NCBI GenBank assembly: GCA_947492585.1
Contig: CANLND010000002.1
Span: forward strand, 124,001 to 188,000
Source: an uncultured Paracoccaceae bacterium
GTDB taxonomy: Bacteria; Pseudomonadota; Alphaproteobacteria; Rhodobacterales; Rhodobacteraceae
DNA length: 64,000 nucleotides
Direction: 5' to 3'
The position numbers and the translations under genes are program-made. Positions 53,921 through 63,046 of this stretch are shown in pieces; positions within the stretch are counted from its first letter, which is position 1, and each line of letters starts with the position of its first letter. Below the pieces are notes generated by a model. That model saw only the letters and a program-made list of their open reading frames with translations, was not told where the DNA came from and searched no databases.

Positions 53921-54604
53921 TTACTCAGCGGCGGTGGGCTGATCCCCATCGTCAGACGCGTTGGGCGCGTCGTCTGATTTTGGCTCTGCCTTCGCACGTG
54001 GTTTACGTGCACGCGGCTTGGGTTTGGGGGCGTCGCCATCTTCACGACGTTGACGCGGCTTACGGGCCGCTGGCTTTTTCGCCTTGGCTGCGGCAGCATC
54101 ATCGCCCTGATTGTTTTCAGGGGTTTCCACCAGGCCACTTTCGGCTGTAGGAGCCGCGTCTTCACGCGGGTCAATGAGCTCAGGCTGCGGTGACCCCGCA
54201 AGATCGGCAGGTTCGTCCACCTGTTCGGCAGCCGACGTCGCAGCCGCAGCGCTTGCTTCGCGCTCCTGGCGCTCCAAACGCTCTGCTCGATCGCGGTCCC
54301 GTTCCGCCTGACGCTCGCGATTTTGCCGCTCCTGCTCTTCCCGACGCGCATCGATCTCTCGTTGCGCTTCGTTCAACATCCGCAGGTAATGCTCTGCGTG
54401 CTGCTGGAAGTTTTCAGTGGCCACACGATCGTTGCTCAACTGAGCATCCCGCGCAAGCTGGTTATATTTATCAATGATCTGTTGCGGTGTCCCGCGGACC
54501 TTCCCTTCGGGGCCAGAGCTGTCAAACACACGGTTGACAACATTTGCACCATTGGGGCGGTTCCGGTTCGATTTCGACCGCGAACGTGATTTAGACGATC
54601 TCAT
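53921..54604 (-). CDS. DUF4167 protein
   Basis: A 227-residue protein with a basic N-terminus (M-R-S-S-K-S-R-S-R-S-K-S-N-R-N-R), the DUF4167 core (V-N-R-V-F-D-S-S-G-P-E-G and I-I-D-K-Y-N-Q-L-A-R-D-A), a charged helical middle rich in Glu/Arg (probable coiled coil) and an acidic/basic disordered tail (R-K-P-R-Q-R-R-E-D-G). The composition suggests RNA binding, but no function is known. Alone in its unit; prmC follows 220 bases away on the same strand, so co-transcription is unclear. Confidence 0.88.
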   Translation of the reverse strand: MRSSKSRSRSKSNRNRPNGANVVNRVFDSSGPEGKVRGTPQQIIDKYNQLARDAQLSNDRVATENFQQHAEHYLRMLNEAQREIDARREEQERQNRERQAERDRDRAERLERQEREASAAAATSAAEQVDEPADLAGSPQPELIDPREDAAPTAESGLVETPENNQGDDAAAAKAKKPAARKPRQRREDGDAPKPKPRARKPRAKAEPKSDDAPNASDDGDQPTAAE

Positions 54605-54824
54605 ATGCCTAACGTCAGCCTTAGCTTATTATGTCGAAGACCCCGATTGCGCGTCTCAGCGCCGGTCCGTCGACTATTTTGGGCTTGATGCCGCAGCAGA
54701 GGAAAAGTCATCCTCACTCTCAAACGACACCCTGAGTAACCATGTCTGGCGCGCTGGCACAAGGGGTTCACGCAGAATTTCTGATTTTTTCTGCCGGAAG
54801 TGCGCTATTTCTTTGGAAAACAGC

Positions 54825-55679
54825 CTAATCGACACGTTTTCCGCAAACGACACGATCGCGGCCATCCAAATCTGGAATCACCTGAACGTCACAAAACCCA
54901 GCCGCTAAAAACAAGGCCGCAACCGATTGCCCCTGCGTAGGACCAATTTCCACCAGAATCCGCCCATCGGGTTTTAGATACATCGGTGCATGCGCCGTGA
55001 TCCGCCGGTACGCGTCCAGCCCGTCGGCCCCATCCGTGAGCGCCATTTCTGGTTCATATCGACGAACCTCTTCGTCGAGACCGTCCATTTCGTCTAGCGC
55101 GATATACGGCGGATTGGACACGATCAGATCAAACTGCCCCTCCACATCAGAAAACCAATCCGAGCGCAGAATATCCACCCGCGCGCCCAGTTGATGCAGG
55201 AGTGCATTGGCGCTGGCCTGTAGGCACGCAGCCTCGCTGAGATCAACGCCCACCCCCGTGGCCTGCTCCTGCTCTGCCAAGAGTGTCACCAAAATGCAGC
55301 CAGAGCCTACCCCCAGATCAAGCACGCGTTTGAAAGGGACTGCCAGCGCCGCCTCGATCAGTATTTCGGTTTCAGGGCGAGGATCCAACACATCTCCCGA
55401 CACGTTGAAGCGTCGCCCGTAGAATTGCCGTTCCCCGATCAAATGAGACACAGGAACACGCACGGCGCGCAAGGCGATCAGCTGTTCATAGCGATCTGCG
55501 ATCTCATCGGACAATTCTTCGGGCGCAATCAGCGTCACCCGACTGGCTTCAATTTGTGCGGCATGGGCCAGCAAAACCCGCGCATCGCGGGCGGGGTCCG
55601 CCACGCCAGCGGCCCGCAAACGATGTGTTGCCGTCACCATGGCCTGCGCTGCGGTTTGCGCCATCTGTCCCGACGTCAT
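54825..55679 (-). CDS. prmC: Release factor glutamine methyltransferase PrmC
   Basis: PrmC methylates the Gln of the GGQ motif of release factors RF1 and RF2. 284 residues; the SAM motif L-D-L-G-V-G-S-G and the catalytic N-P-P-Y (in V-S-N-P-P-Y-I-A) are present. The ATG overlaps the prfA stop (ATGA), so enzyme and its substrate RF1 are co-translated. A normal, intact gene. Confidence 0.97.
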   Translation of the reverse strand: MTSGQMAQTAAQAMVTATHRLRAAGVADPARDARVLLAHAAQIEASRVTLIAPEELSDEIADRYEQLIALRAVRVPVSHLIGERQFYGRRFNVSGDVLDPRPETEILIEAALAVPFKRVLDLGVGSGCILVTLLAEQEQATGVGVDLSEAACLQASANALLHQLGARVDILRSDWFSDVEGQFDLIVSNPPYIALDEMDGLDEEVRRYEPEMALTDGADGLDAYRRITAHAPMYLKPDGRILVEIGPTQGQSVAALFLAAGFCDVQVIPDLDGRDRVVCGKRVD

Positions 55680-56731
55680 AACGCCATCTCAGCCAGCAAG
55701 CGTGCCTGCGCATCTGCCGTCAGCGCATCAATGATTTCGTTCAGATCACCCTGCATAACCTGATCCAGCTTATAAAGCGTAAGATTGATCCGGTGGTCCG
55801 TCATCCGACCTTGGGGGAAATTATAGGTGCGAATGCGTTCAGAGCGATCACCTGAACCAACCTGGCTGGCGCGATCCGCAGAGCGTTCGCTGTCGATGCG
55901 TTGGCGTTCCAGATCATACAGCCGGGTTTTCAAGACCTGCATTGCGATTTCGCGATTGCGGTGTTGTGACTTTTCCGAACTGACCACCATCAGACCCGTG
56001 GGCAGGTGCGTAATCCGCACTGCGGAATCCGTGGTGTTCACGTGTTGGCCACCCGAACCTGACGCCCGCATCGTATCGATGCGAAGATCGCCCGGTTCGA
56101 TATGAATATCCACGTCTTCAGCTTCGGGCAGTACCGCCACAGTGGCGGCAGACGTATGGATACGACCGCCGCTTTCTGTGGTGGGAACCCGCTGCACACG
56201 GTGCACACCGCTTTCGTATTTCATCCGTGCAAAAACGTTTTCGCCTTTGATATGAGCGACCACTTCTTTGATGCCGCCCAGTTCGGTGGCGTTTTCTTCG
56301 ATAATTTCGATTTTCCACCCCATGGTTTCAGCATAGCGGTGATACATCCGCAGGAGATCCCCCGCAAACAACGCCGCCTCATCTCCGCCTGTTCCCGGAC
56401 GGATTTCCAAAATCGCCGGGCGCACATCTGCAGCGTCTTTGGGTAACAGCGTCAATTGCAACGCATGTTCGACCTGTGGCAAAGCGGCTTCCAGTCCGGG
56501 CAGCTCTTCTTGGGCCAGCTCCCTCATATCCGGGTCATCCAACATCAATTTGGCCTCTGTCAGATCCGCGACCAACCGGCGATAGGCAGATATCTGTTCA
56601 GCGACCGGCCGTAAATCCGAGTACTCTTTGGCCAGGCTCGCAATATCTTCGCCCGGCACGCCATCAGCCATCGCAGCCTCAAGATATTGAAAGCGTTGTA
56701 GGATCTGTTCCAGACGTTCTTCGGGGACCAT
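55676..56731 (-). CDS. prfA: Peptide chain release factor 1
   Basis: RF1, reading UAA and UAG. 351 residues. The peptidyl-tRNA-hydrolysing loop G-S-G-G-Q-H-V-N is present, and the codon-recognition loop P-T-G (as T-H-L-P-T-G, about residues 242-248) is of the RF1 kind. I start at the ATG at 56731 (M-V-P-E-E-R-L-E-Q); the upstream frame is a non-coding extension over the promoter region and the divergent small gene. Coupled to prmC. Confidence 0.97.
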   Translation of the reverse strand: MVPEERLEQILQRFQYLEAAMADGVPGEDIASLAKEYSDLRPVAEQISAYRRLVADLTEAKLMLDDPDMRELAQEELPGLEAALPQVEHALQLTLLPKDAADVRPAILEIRPGTGGDEAALFAGDLLRMYHRYAETMGWKIEIIEENATELGGIKEVVAHIKGENVFARMKYESGVHRVQRVPTTESGGRIHTSAATVAVLPEAEDVDIHIEPGDLRIDTMRASGSGGQHVNTTDSAVRITHLPTGLMVVSSEKSQHRNREIAMQVLKTRLYDLERQRIDSERSADRASQVGSGDRSERIRTYNFPQGRMTDHRINLTLYKLDQVMQGDLNEIIDALTADAQARLLAEMAL

Positions 56732-56791
56732 AAGGGTTCTTTCGATAGTGGATGTTTTGATGAAACCTGCCTCCTGTGATATGCTAGGGGC

Positions 56792-57070
56792 ATGCGACAT
56801 TCCAGTGTTCTTCTGTTCTGTTTCATCATGGGACACACGGCCGCACTGGCTGATGTGAAACGCCCAGATGACAAGGTCATCGACTGTTATTGCACCAACA
56901 CTTCCGGCGATCGGGTTGAGCTGGGAGAGCGCATTTGCCTGTTCGTAGATGGCAAAGCGTTTATGGCGCAGTGCCAGATGTCGCTGAACGTCCCGATGTG
57001 GCGCAAACTTGAGGATGGCTGCCTGGCTGCACAGTCCATGTCTGAGCCCGCGGACTGGCCCGTGCTATAA
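56792..57070 (+). CDS. Small secreted cysteine-containing protein
   Basis: A 92-residue protein with a clear signal peptide ([20 protein letters not shown]) and a mature part of about 72 residues with five cysteines (C-Y-C, E-R-I-C, A-Q-C, D-G-C contexts). The cysteine spacing suggests disulfides or metal binding in the periplasm. Not recognised as a named family. Divergent from prfA with short spacing; the dispersed element copy C follows its stop. Confidence 0.75.
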   Translation: MRHSSVLLFCFIMGHTAALADVKRPDDKVIDCYCTNTSGDRVELGERICLFVDGKAFMAQCQMSLNVPMWRKLEDGCLAAQSMSEPADWPVL

Positions 57071-57115
57071 CCCATTGTTTTGGGGCGTTGCCCCCGGCCC
57101 ATGCGGGCCTCCCCC

Positions 57116-57140
57116 AGGGTATTTCCCGCCAAAAAGAAGC
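57116..57140 (+). repeat. Dispersed intergenic element, copy C
   Basis: Core AGGGTATTTCCCGCCAAAAA followed by GAAGC. Preceded by the palindrome GGGGCGTTGCCCC (57082-57094). Located between convergent genes, as copy B. Confidence 0.75.
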
Positions 57141-57211
57141 AGGCCCGCGATCCGCATGTGGGGACGGTCTGGGTGAGGTGGGCGATTGGGGGCGGTATTG
57201 CGGATCTGTTT

Positions 57212-57634
57212 TTAGAACAGATGCGACAGCCATCGCTCAACACGGGCCTTATTGACCCCAAGATCGGAATAACCAAATCGCAGACGGGCGTGAATTTTCA
57301 ACGTGTGCCCCTCCATCCACACCGTCGTGTAATCGGGAAACTCAAAAATGGGACTGCGGGACACAAGTGTGATTAGTCCACTGTCCGCCGCCCCTGCAAA
57401 CACCCGCGTGTCTCTATCCCGCAGCGCGATAGCCGCCAGACGCTGTGTCCCGTATGGGCCGGTATCCAGCTGTCTCAGCACGCCGCCGGGAAGATCCTGA
57501 TTGGCCTCAAATACCGTTTTGCGATGCCACCGGTTGACATCCGTTGGCGCGATGCGCGGCACAATGAGGGCGAGGCCTGCAAGCACGGCAATGCCCACTC
57601 CCAGCCCACGTCCCCAGAGGCCAAGCCATCCCAT
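57212..57634 (-). CDS. DUF1499 protein
   Basis: A 140-residue protein with one N-terminal membrane helix (V-G-I-A-V-L-A-G-L-A-L-I-V) and a DUF1499 domain: L-V-S-R-S-P-I-F-E-F-P-D-Y and F-G-Y-S-D-L-G-V-N are family features. I chose ATG 57634, whose A overlaps the agmatinase TAA (TAATG), so it is coupled to it. Function unknown; DUF1499 proteins are membrane-anchored with a periplasmic or lumenal domain. Confidence 0.87.
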   Translation of the reverse strand: MGWLGLWGRGLGVGIAVLAGLALIVPRIAPTDVNRWHRKTVFEANQDLPGGVLRQLDTGPYGTQRLAAIALRDRDTRVFAGAADSGLITLVSRSPIFEFPDYTTVWMEGHTLKIHARLRFGYSDLGVNKARVERWLSHLF

Positions 57635-58581
57635 TATTTTTTGGTCACACCTGGCAGAATACACAACATTTCATACATCAGGCTGGCCGCGGTCAACGCC
57701 GTATTCCCCGTGGCATCATAGGGCGGCGAGACCTCAACCAGATCGCAACCTACCACATTGAGTCCCCCCATGGAGCGCAGCAATTCAAGGGCCTGCATCG
57801 AGGTCAGCCCACCGATTTCCGGCGTTCCTGTTCCCGGCGCAAATGCGGGATCCAACGCATCTATGTCAAAAGACAGATACACCGGACGCGATCCGATATC
57901 GCGACGAATTTCTGCCCCCATCCCCGAAAGCGAACGTCCCCATAGTTCATTCGCTGGGAAATGTTGGAACCCCCAGCTGGCGGCTTCGGAGAAATCTGTG
58001 GCTTCATAACCGGTGCCCCGAATACCAATCTGATACGTCTTATCCGGAACAATCAGGCCTTCTTCGTGCGCACGACGAAACACCGTGCCGTGGGTTTCTT
58101 TTTCGCCAAACATCTCGTTGTTGACATCCGTATGGGCATCAATGTGCACAACAGAAACCGGACCAAATTTTCGCGCCAACGCCCGTAAGATTGGCAGCGT
58201 GATCGAATGATCTCCGCCCATTGCCATCGGAATAATGCCGGTGCTGAGGATCGCATCATAGCTTTCTTCGATGATCCGCAAGGAATCCGGAAGAGAGAAC
58301 GTGTTGATCGCTAAATCACCAATGTCGGCCACGTTCAGGCTGTCAAAGGGCGCAGCCCCCGTGGCCATATTATAGGGTCGGATGATTGCGCTTTGATTGC
58401 GAATTTCCTTTGGCCCAAAGCGGGTGCCCGAGCGCCAGGACGTACCGATGTCCATCGGAACGCCCAGTACGGCCACATCCAACCCGTCAAGGGAGGTTGC
58501 TTGCGGCAGGCGCATAAAAGTGCTTGGCCCTGAAAAACGGGCCAGATCGTTACCACTGATCGGTTGATTGAGTTGAGTCAT
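57634..58581 (-). CDS. speB: Agmatinase-family ureohydrolase
   Basis: A 315-residue manganese ureohydrolase. Ligand motifs are G-G-D-H-S-I (His), H-I-D-A-H-T-D-V (Asp/His) and S-F-D-I-D-A-L-D-P (Asp). It hydrolyses agmatine to putrescine and urea in polyamine synthesis; guanidinobutyrase activity cannot be excluded because the substrate loop (S-G-T-R-F-G-P-K) is shared. Coupled to the DUF1499 gene; no adc or other polyamine gene is near. Confidence 0.92.
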   Translation of the reverse strand: MTQLNQPISGNDLARFSGPSTFMRLPQATSLDGLDVAVLGVPMDIGTSWRSGTRFGPKEIRNQSAIIRPYNMATGAAPFDSLNVADIGDLAINTFSLPDSLRIIEESYDAILSTGIIPMAMGGDHSITLPILRALARKFGPVSVVHIDAHTDVNNEMFGEKETHGTVFRRAHEEGLIVPDKTYQIGIRGTGYEATDFSEAASWGFQHFPANELWGRSLSGMGAEIRRDIGSRPVYLSFDIDALDPAFAPGTGTPEIGGLTSMQALELLRSMGGLNVVGCDLVEVSPPYDATGNTALTAASLMYEMLCILPGVTKK

Positions 58582-58950
58582 TGGTTCAGCAGGTTCCAGC
58601 CCCGAGGGCGTCTAATTTCAGTTGTTACACAGGTACCAGCACATGCCAGTGGCCCGAGTGATGTCAAAAGTGGCGAAATCATTCACCGCCTATAAGATTA
58701 GCAGGGTCACTGTCGCGCAGCATCAAAACCGGTGCCGACGTCAGCCCCGGTTACAGTGGCGGTGCTGTCACGGCTCCAAAACGCGATGCCTCGATCCAAG
58801 GTATAATCAACGCATGTGGTATCCCATGTGATACGAGTAGAAACCTGATGCGCTTGTGTTTTTAGATCTTTCAATACCATGGGAGTTCTTCCCTACCTTA
58901 TCGCATTTTCATCCTCGGATAGCGCAAGCGCCCATGCTTGTCATCCCATG
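58582..58950. other. Gap of about 370 bases upstream of agmatinase; no strong gene
   Basis: Only one weak candidate is seen: a 57-residue minus-strand frame at 58707-58880 (see separate entry). No terminator, tRNA or repeat found. Confidence 0.45.
58707..58880 (-). CDS. Possible small ORF (57 residues)
   Basis: M-V-L-K-D-L-K-T-Q-A-H-Q-V at the start and G-A-D-V-G-T-G-F near the end. AGGGAAG lies at suitable spacing before the ATG. There is no family match, and the composition is not distinctive; it could be a relic of a longer gene. Confidence 0.25.
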   Translation of the reverse strand: MVLKDLKTQAHQVSTRITWDTTCVDYTLDRGIAFWSRDSTATVTGADVGTGFDAARQ

Positions 58951-60114
58951 TCAGCCAAGAGGTTGTGCGCGTTCAACGAGGCGTGCGAAAAACGACGCAC
59001 CCATCGGCGCGATGTCATCGTTAAAGTCGTATTTTGGGTGATGCAGCCCGGCGCTGTCCCCCTGTCCCAGGAACACATAGGCGCCAGGGCGGACTTGCAA
59101 CATGAATGAGAAATCTTCTGCGCCCATTTCACGTCCCCCCCGGTCTTCGACGGCGCTCTCTCCGGCGATCTCACGTGCGACCTGCGCCGCAAAATCCGCG
59201 CATTCCGCATCATTGACCGTCGCGGGATACCCAATGTCATACTCAAGCTCGGCCTCCACCCCATAACTTGTGGCCTGCCCGGCAACGATTTCTGTCATAC
59301 GGCGGATCACCATGGCCTGAACCCCCTGTTCAAAAGTGCGCACGGTTCCGTTTATATACGCGGTGTCAGGCACGATATTATCTGCGCTCCCCGTGTGGAT
59401 CTGGGTGACAGAAACAACCAAATCTTGCAGCGCGTAATGGTTGCGGCTGACAATTGTCTGAATGGCCTGCGCGATACCGCAGGCGGCGATCACCGGATCA
59501 CGGGTTTCGTGGGGCATTGCACCATGCCCTCCCTTCCCCTTGATGTGGATGTGAAACTCATCCACGGCCGCCATCATAGGCCCCGGCGTTGTCACAAAAT
59601 GACCAACAGGCACCCCCGGTGCATTGTGCAGCGCGTAGACCTGCGCAATGTCGAACTGTTCCATCATACCAGCCTGTACCATAATCTCAGCACCGCCGAT
59701 GGTTTCTTCGGCAGGTTGAAAAATCAACGCCACCCGGCCTTTGAAGTTACGGGTTTCCGCCAAATATTTTGCCGCCCCCAGCAACATTGTCGTGTGCCCG
59801 TCGTGGCCACAGGCATGCATATTGCCGGCGTGCTGCGAGGCATATGCGACGCCGCTGTCTTCGGGGATCGGCAATGCATCCATGTCCGCACGCAAACCAA
59901 TGGTCGGCCCCGCGCCCTGCCCGTTGATGATCGCGACGATGCCGCTCGTCGCGATGCCCTCGTGCAGCTCATCCACGCCGATGTCGCGCAGGGTGTTGGC
60001 CACAAACGCAGCCGTTTTGGGCAAATCCAACGCCAATTCTGGGATCTGGTGCAAATACCGACGCCAGGATTTCATTTCTTCTGCGTAATCGGCAATGCGG
60101 TTCACAACAGGCAT
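58951..60114 (-). CDS. M20-family amidohydrolase (hippurate hydrolase type)
   Basis: A 387-residue M20D peptidase-like hydrolase. Metal ligands: H-A-C-G-H-D-G-H-T (C/H motif), P-A-E-E-T (general base Glu), and the C-terminal histidine in G-L-H-H-P-K-Y-D; the dimerisation lid I-H-I-K-G-K-G-G-H-G is present. The family hydrolyses N-acyl amino acids such as hippurate, N-acetyl-amino acids or IAA conjugates; substrate unknown. I start at ATG 60114 (M-P-V-V-N-R-I-A). Divergent from mazG, 64 bases apart. Confidence 0.92.
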   Translation of the reverse strand: MPVVNRIADYAEEMKSWRRYLHQIPELALDLPKTAAFVANTLRDIGVDELHEGIATSGIVAIINGQGAGPTIGLRADMDALPIPEDSGVAYASQHAGNMHACGHDGHTTMLLGAAKYLAETRNFKGRVALIFQPAEETIGGAEIMVQAGMMEQFDIAQVYALHNAPGVPVGHFVTTPGPMMAAVDEFHIHIKGKGGHGAMPHETRDPVIAACGIAQAIQTIVSRNHYALQDLVVSVTQIHTGSADNIVPDTAYINGTVRTFEQGVQAMVIRRMTEIVAGQATSYGVEAELEYDIGYPATVNDAECADFAAQVAREIAGESAVEDRGGREMGAEDFSFMLQVRPGAYVFLGQGDSAGLHHPKYDFNDDIAPMGASFFARLVERAQPLG

Positions 60115-60178
60115 GGGCTGGACTCCGGAGCAAAGACTAGGGATTGATGCATCTGACACAGGACCAAAGGTGGCTGCA

Positions 60179-61003
60179 ATGACCAATCCCGATCTCATCC
60201 ACGACGAAACCGCAGGCATAGAACGCCTTACTGAGATCATGAAAAGATTGCGTGACCCAGACAGCGGATGCCCCTGGGACATCGAACAGACCTTCGCCAC
60301 GATTGCACCCTACACCATCGAAGAGGCCTATGAAGTGGCCGATGCGATCGAACGTGAAGCCTGGGATGAACTGAAGGGAGAACTGGGTGATTTGTTGTTC
60401 CAATCGGTGTTTCATGCCCAGATGGCAGCCGAAGCCGGGCATTTTACCTTTCAGGATGTGGTCACAACCATGTCCAACAAAATGGTCAGCCGACACCCGC
60501 ATGTCTTTGGCGATGAAAGCCGCGACAAATCTGCCGACCAACAAACCGCGGACTGGGAGGCGATCAAAGCGCAAGAGCGCGCCGCCAAAGCTGAAACCGG
60601 CACGCTGGACGGAGTCGCCTTGGGCCTGCCCGCCCTTTTGCGCGCCTACAAATTGCAAAAACGCGCCGCGCGGGTTGGGTTCGACTGGCCTGTTGTTGAT
60701 GATGTGATCGCCAAGATCGCCGAAGAAAGCGCCGAACTGGTCGAGGCGCGCGCAGAGTTGACCCAAACCGAGGTCGCAGAAGAATTTGGCGATCTGATGT
60801 TTGTGATGGCCAACTTGGGCCGGCATCTGGGCGTCGAACCCGAAGCGGCCCTGCGCGCGGCAAACGCCAAATTCACCCGGCGCTTTCACGGCGTAGAAGC
60901 AAAACTGGCCGCCCGTGGCAAAACCCCAGAACAGAGCGATTTGGCCGAAATGGACGCGCTTTGGGACGCGGTCAAAGCGGACGAGCGCAGCACCAAAGCC
61001 TAA
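60179..61003 (+). CDS. mazG: Nucleoside triphosphate pyrophosphohydrolase MazG
   Basis: A 274-residue MazG with two tandem MazG domains: the first with P-W-D-I-E-Q-T, Y-T-I-E-E-A-Y-E and G-E-L-G-D-L-L-F-Q, the second with I-A-E-E-S-A-E-L-V-E and E-E-F-G-D-L-M-F. It removes non-canonical or excess NTPs, limiting (p)ppGpp-related or mutagenic nucleotides. The ATG at 60179 has AAGGTGG upstream; the longer frame into the divergent promoter is not MazG. Confidence 0.96.
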   Translation: MTNPDLIHDETAGIERLTEIMKRLRDPDSGCPWDIEQTFATIAPYTIEEAYEVADAIEREAWDELKGELGDLLFQSVFHAQMAAEAGHFTFQDVVTTMSNKMVSRHPHVFGDESRDKSADQQTADWEAIKAQERAAKAETGTLDGVALGLPALLRAYKLQKRAARVGFDWPVVDDVIAKIAEESAELVEARAELTQTEVAEEFGDLMFVMANLGRHLGVEPEAALRAANAKFTRRFHGVEAKLAARGKTPEQSDLAEMDALWDAVKADERSTKA

Positions 61004-61088
61004 CATAGCCCACAGACGCGCCACACTGGACAGAGCCGCCGCCCGCCCGCCAACCTGACCCAACGCGCCACAGATCAACGGATCCATC

Positions 61089-62030
61089 ATGACCCGCCAC
61101 AAGGTTATCATTGATACCGACCCAGGACAGGACGACGCCGTCGCCATTTTACTCGCCCTAGCCAGCCCAGATGAGATTGACCTACTGGGACTTACCTGTG
61201 TTGCCGGTAACGTGCCGCTGGAGCGCACGCAAACCAATGCGCGCATCATATGCGAAGTGGCGGGCAAACCTGAAACAGCCATCCGCGCGGGCTGTGATGC
61301 TCCGATGCGGCGCCCACTTGTTACCGCCGAACATGTGCACGGCAAAACTGGCCTGGACGGTCCTGATCTATTTGAACCCTCGATGCCCCTAACCGACGGG
61401 CATGGCGTTGACTTCATCATCGAGACCCTGCGCCGCGAACCTGCCGGCAGCGTCACGCTCTGTACACTGGGCCCACTGACCAACATCGGCAGCGCCTTTC
61501 AACGCGCGCCTGACATCATCGCACGTGTCAAAAAGTTGGTCATGATGGGCGGGGCCTATTTTGAAGTAGGCAACATCACACCCGCGGCGGAGTTCAACAT
61601 TTACGTCGACCCAGAAGCCGCTGAAATTGTGTTTAAATCTGGCGTTCCGATTGTGGTCATGCCGCTGGACGTGACCCATAAGGTTCTGGCGACAAAACCC
61701 CGCGTTGACGCCCTTCGCGCCCTCAACAGTCGGGTTGGTATTTTCACCGCTGAGATGCTCGACTTCTTTGAACGCTTTGACGTAGCAAAATATGGCAGCG
61801 CAGGTGGTCCGTTGCACGATCCTTGCGTTATTGCCTATCTCCTGCAACCGGATCTATTTTCAGGCCGTCATGTGAACGTGGAAATCGAAACCCAATCCGA
61901 ATTGACCCTTGGGATGACGGTCGCAGACTGGTGGGGCGTTACGGATCGTGCGGCAAATGCCCTGTTCATCGGTCAGGTCGATGCTGATGGATTCTTTGAT
62001 CTCTTAACCAAAAGACTGGCCAGATTATGA
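61089..62030 (+). CDS. Nucleoside hydrolase
   Basis: A 313-residue inosine-uridine-type nucleoside hydrolase (IU-NH). The signature I-D-T-D-P-G-Q-D-D-A (calcium-binding Asp cluster) is at residues 8-17; N-I-Y-V-D-P-E-A-A-E and the C-terminal D-P-C-V-I-A are conserved. It cleaves nucleosides into base and ribose, feeding purine or pyrimidine salvage. The stop overlaps the next ATG (ATGA). Substrate preference cannot be read from sequence. Confidence 0.95.
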   Translation: MTRHKVIIDTDPGQDDAVAILLALASPDEIDLLGLTCVAGNVPLERTQTNARIICEVAGKPETAIRAGCDAPMRRPLVTAEHVHGKTGLDGPDLFEPSMPLTDGHGVDFIIETLRREPAGSVTLCTLGPLTNIGSAFQRAPDIIARVKKLVMMGGAYFEVGNITPAAEFNIYVDPEAAEIVFKSGVPIVVMPLDVTHKVLATKPRVDALRALNSRVGIFTAEMLDFFERFDVAKYGSAGGPLHDPCVIAYLLQPDLFSGRHVNVEIETQSELTLGMTVADWWGVTDRAANALFIGQVDADGFFDLLTKRLARL

Positions 62031-62476
62031 GCACCGCCCTCCACCTCGCAAAGCCTGAAAACCTGGATCAAGTGCTCACACTTGTCGTCGCCTTTCACCA
62101 AGAATGTGGCCTGAGCAGCACCGACGACCACCGCCGCGCCGGGATTGAGCCGCTGCTGAACGGTCACCCCTACGGCGTTATCTACCTGATCGGCCCCGCC
62201 CGCGCGCCGATTGGGTATGTGGTTATTACGCTAGGCTGGTCGCTGGAGTTTGGCGGGATGGACGGATTTGTCGATGAGATATACATCCGTCCCCCCGTGC
62301 GTGGTCGTGGCATCGCAACCGAAGTGCTGCTGGAGCTGCCCAAAACGCTGGCCGCAGCAGGCGTCAAAGCGCTACATCTCGAAGTTGACCGCGAAAATGA
62401 AACCGCCCAGCGCCTCTATGCACGCACACGGTTTATCCCGCGTGACCGCTACATGCTGATGACAAAAGAACTTTGA
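62027..62476 (+). CDS. GNAT N-acetyltransferase
   Basis: A 149-residue acetyltransferase. The acetyl-CoA-binding motif A reads V-R-G-R-G-I-A-T-E-V-L (R-x-x-G-x-G/A), preceded by the strand E-I-Y-I-R-P-P and followed by A-L-H-L-E-V-D. It is coupled to the nucleoside hydrolase by ATGA overlap, so the two may act on the same compound, but the acceptor is unknown. Intact single domain. Confidence 0.9.
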   Translation: MSTALHLAKPENLDQVLTLVVAFHQECGLSSTDDHRRAGIEPLLNGHPYGVIYLIGPARAPIGYVVITLGWSLEFGGMDGFVDEIYIRPPVRGRGIATEVLLELPKTLAAAGVKALHLEVDRENETAQRLYARTRFIPRDRYMLMTKEL

Positions 62477-62513
62477 TCCTTCAAAAATCATCAAAGCCCG
62501 CCGTCTTCTCGTG

Positions 62514-62966
62514 CTAAACAAGAACATACTCTGAAAACATCGCCGCTTCACCGCGTTTCAATCCCGACGCATCCACCAACGGCCAGATCGTTGCATTGCG
62601 AATTTCAAACCGCTGGCCTGTCGTGGAAATACGCACGCCCCTATAGTTACCAATCCACCCCACATTACGCATTTTCTCGAACATGCTCTCGCGTTCCTTG
62701 CGATGCATAGATTCAGCAGTCAATCGTGATTCTGTAGTTACCAATTTACCCCAAGGCATCTCAAACACACTTTGTGCAAATAAATTCCCATAAGTCAAAA
62801 TCGGATCCGCTGCGGTACAATGCGACAATACGGCAAAGGGGGCGGTGTACAGGGCTTCGGCCGTTGCCGGCGCCACCAACGGCCGCCCGGTTATCTGCCG
62901 AAAGCTCGACATCAACAGATCGGCATGCGACTCTTGAAAGTTATTGGCTAAGGATGGGATCTGCAT
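62514..62966 (-). CDS. MEKHLA domain protein
   Basis: A 150-residue protein of the bacterial MEKHLA family (PAS-like fold): Y-T-A-P-F-A-V-L-S-H, N-L-F-A-Q-S-V-F-E-M-P-W and R-N-A-T-I-W-P-L-V-D are typical. It is a stand-alone small domain. I start at ATG 62966 because GAGG precedes it; the ATG at 62981 would lie in the terminator region with no ribosome site. The eno terminator T-run ends 16 bases before the start, so expression needs its own promoter or read-through. Function unknown. Confidence 0.87.
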   Translation of the reverse strand: MQIPSLANNFQESHADLLMSSFRQITGRPLVAPATAEALYTAPFAVLSHCTAADPILTYGNLFAQSVFEMPWGKLVTTESRLTAESMHRKERESMFEKMRNVGWIGNYRGVRISTTGQRFEIRNATIWPLVDASGLKRGEAAMFSEYVLV

Positions 62967-62981
62967 AGGAGCCTCGCGCAT

Positions 62982-63011
62982 AAAAAAGCCCCACCAGACT
63001 GGCGGGGCTTT
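62982..63011 (-). terminator. Terminator after eno
   Basis: On the minus strand AAAGCCCCGCC pairs with GGTGGGGCTTT (one G-U), loop AGTCT, followed by TTTTTT. It is 35 bases past the eno stop. Confidence 0.93.
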
Positions 63012-63046
63012 GGATGTATCAATCTGGTACGGATGTACCAGATCGG

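Noticed and set aside
60137-61486. 449-residue minus-strand frame over mazG and the nucleoside hydrolase
   Set aside because: Antisense to two well-supported genes.
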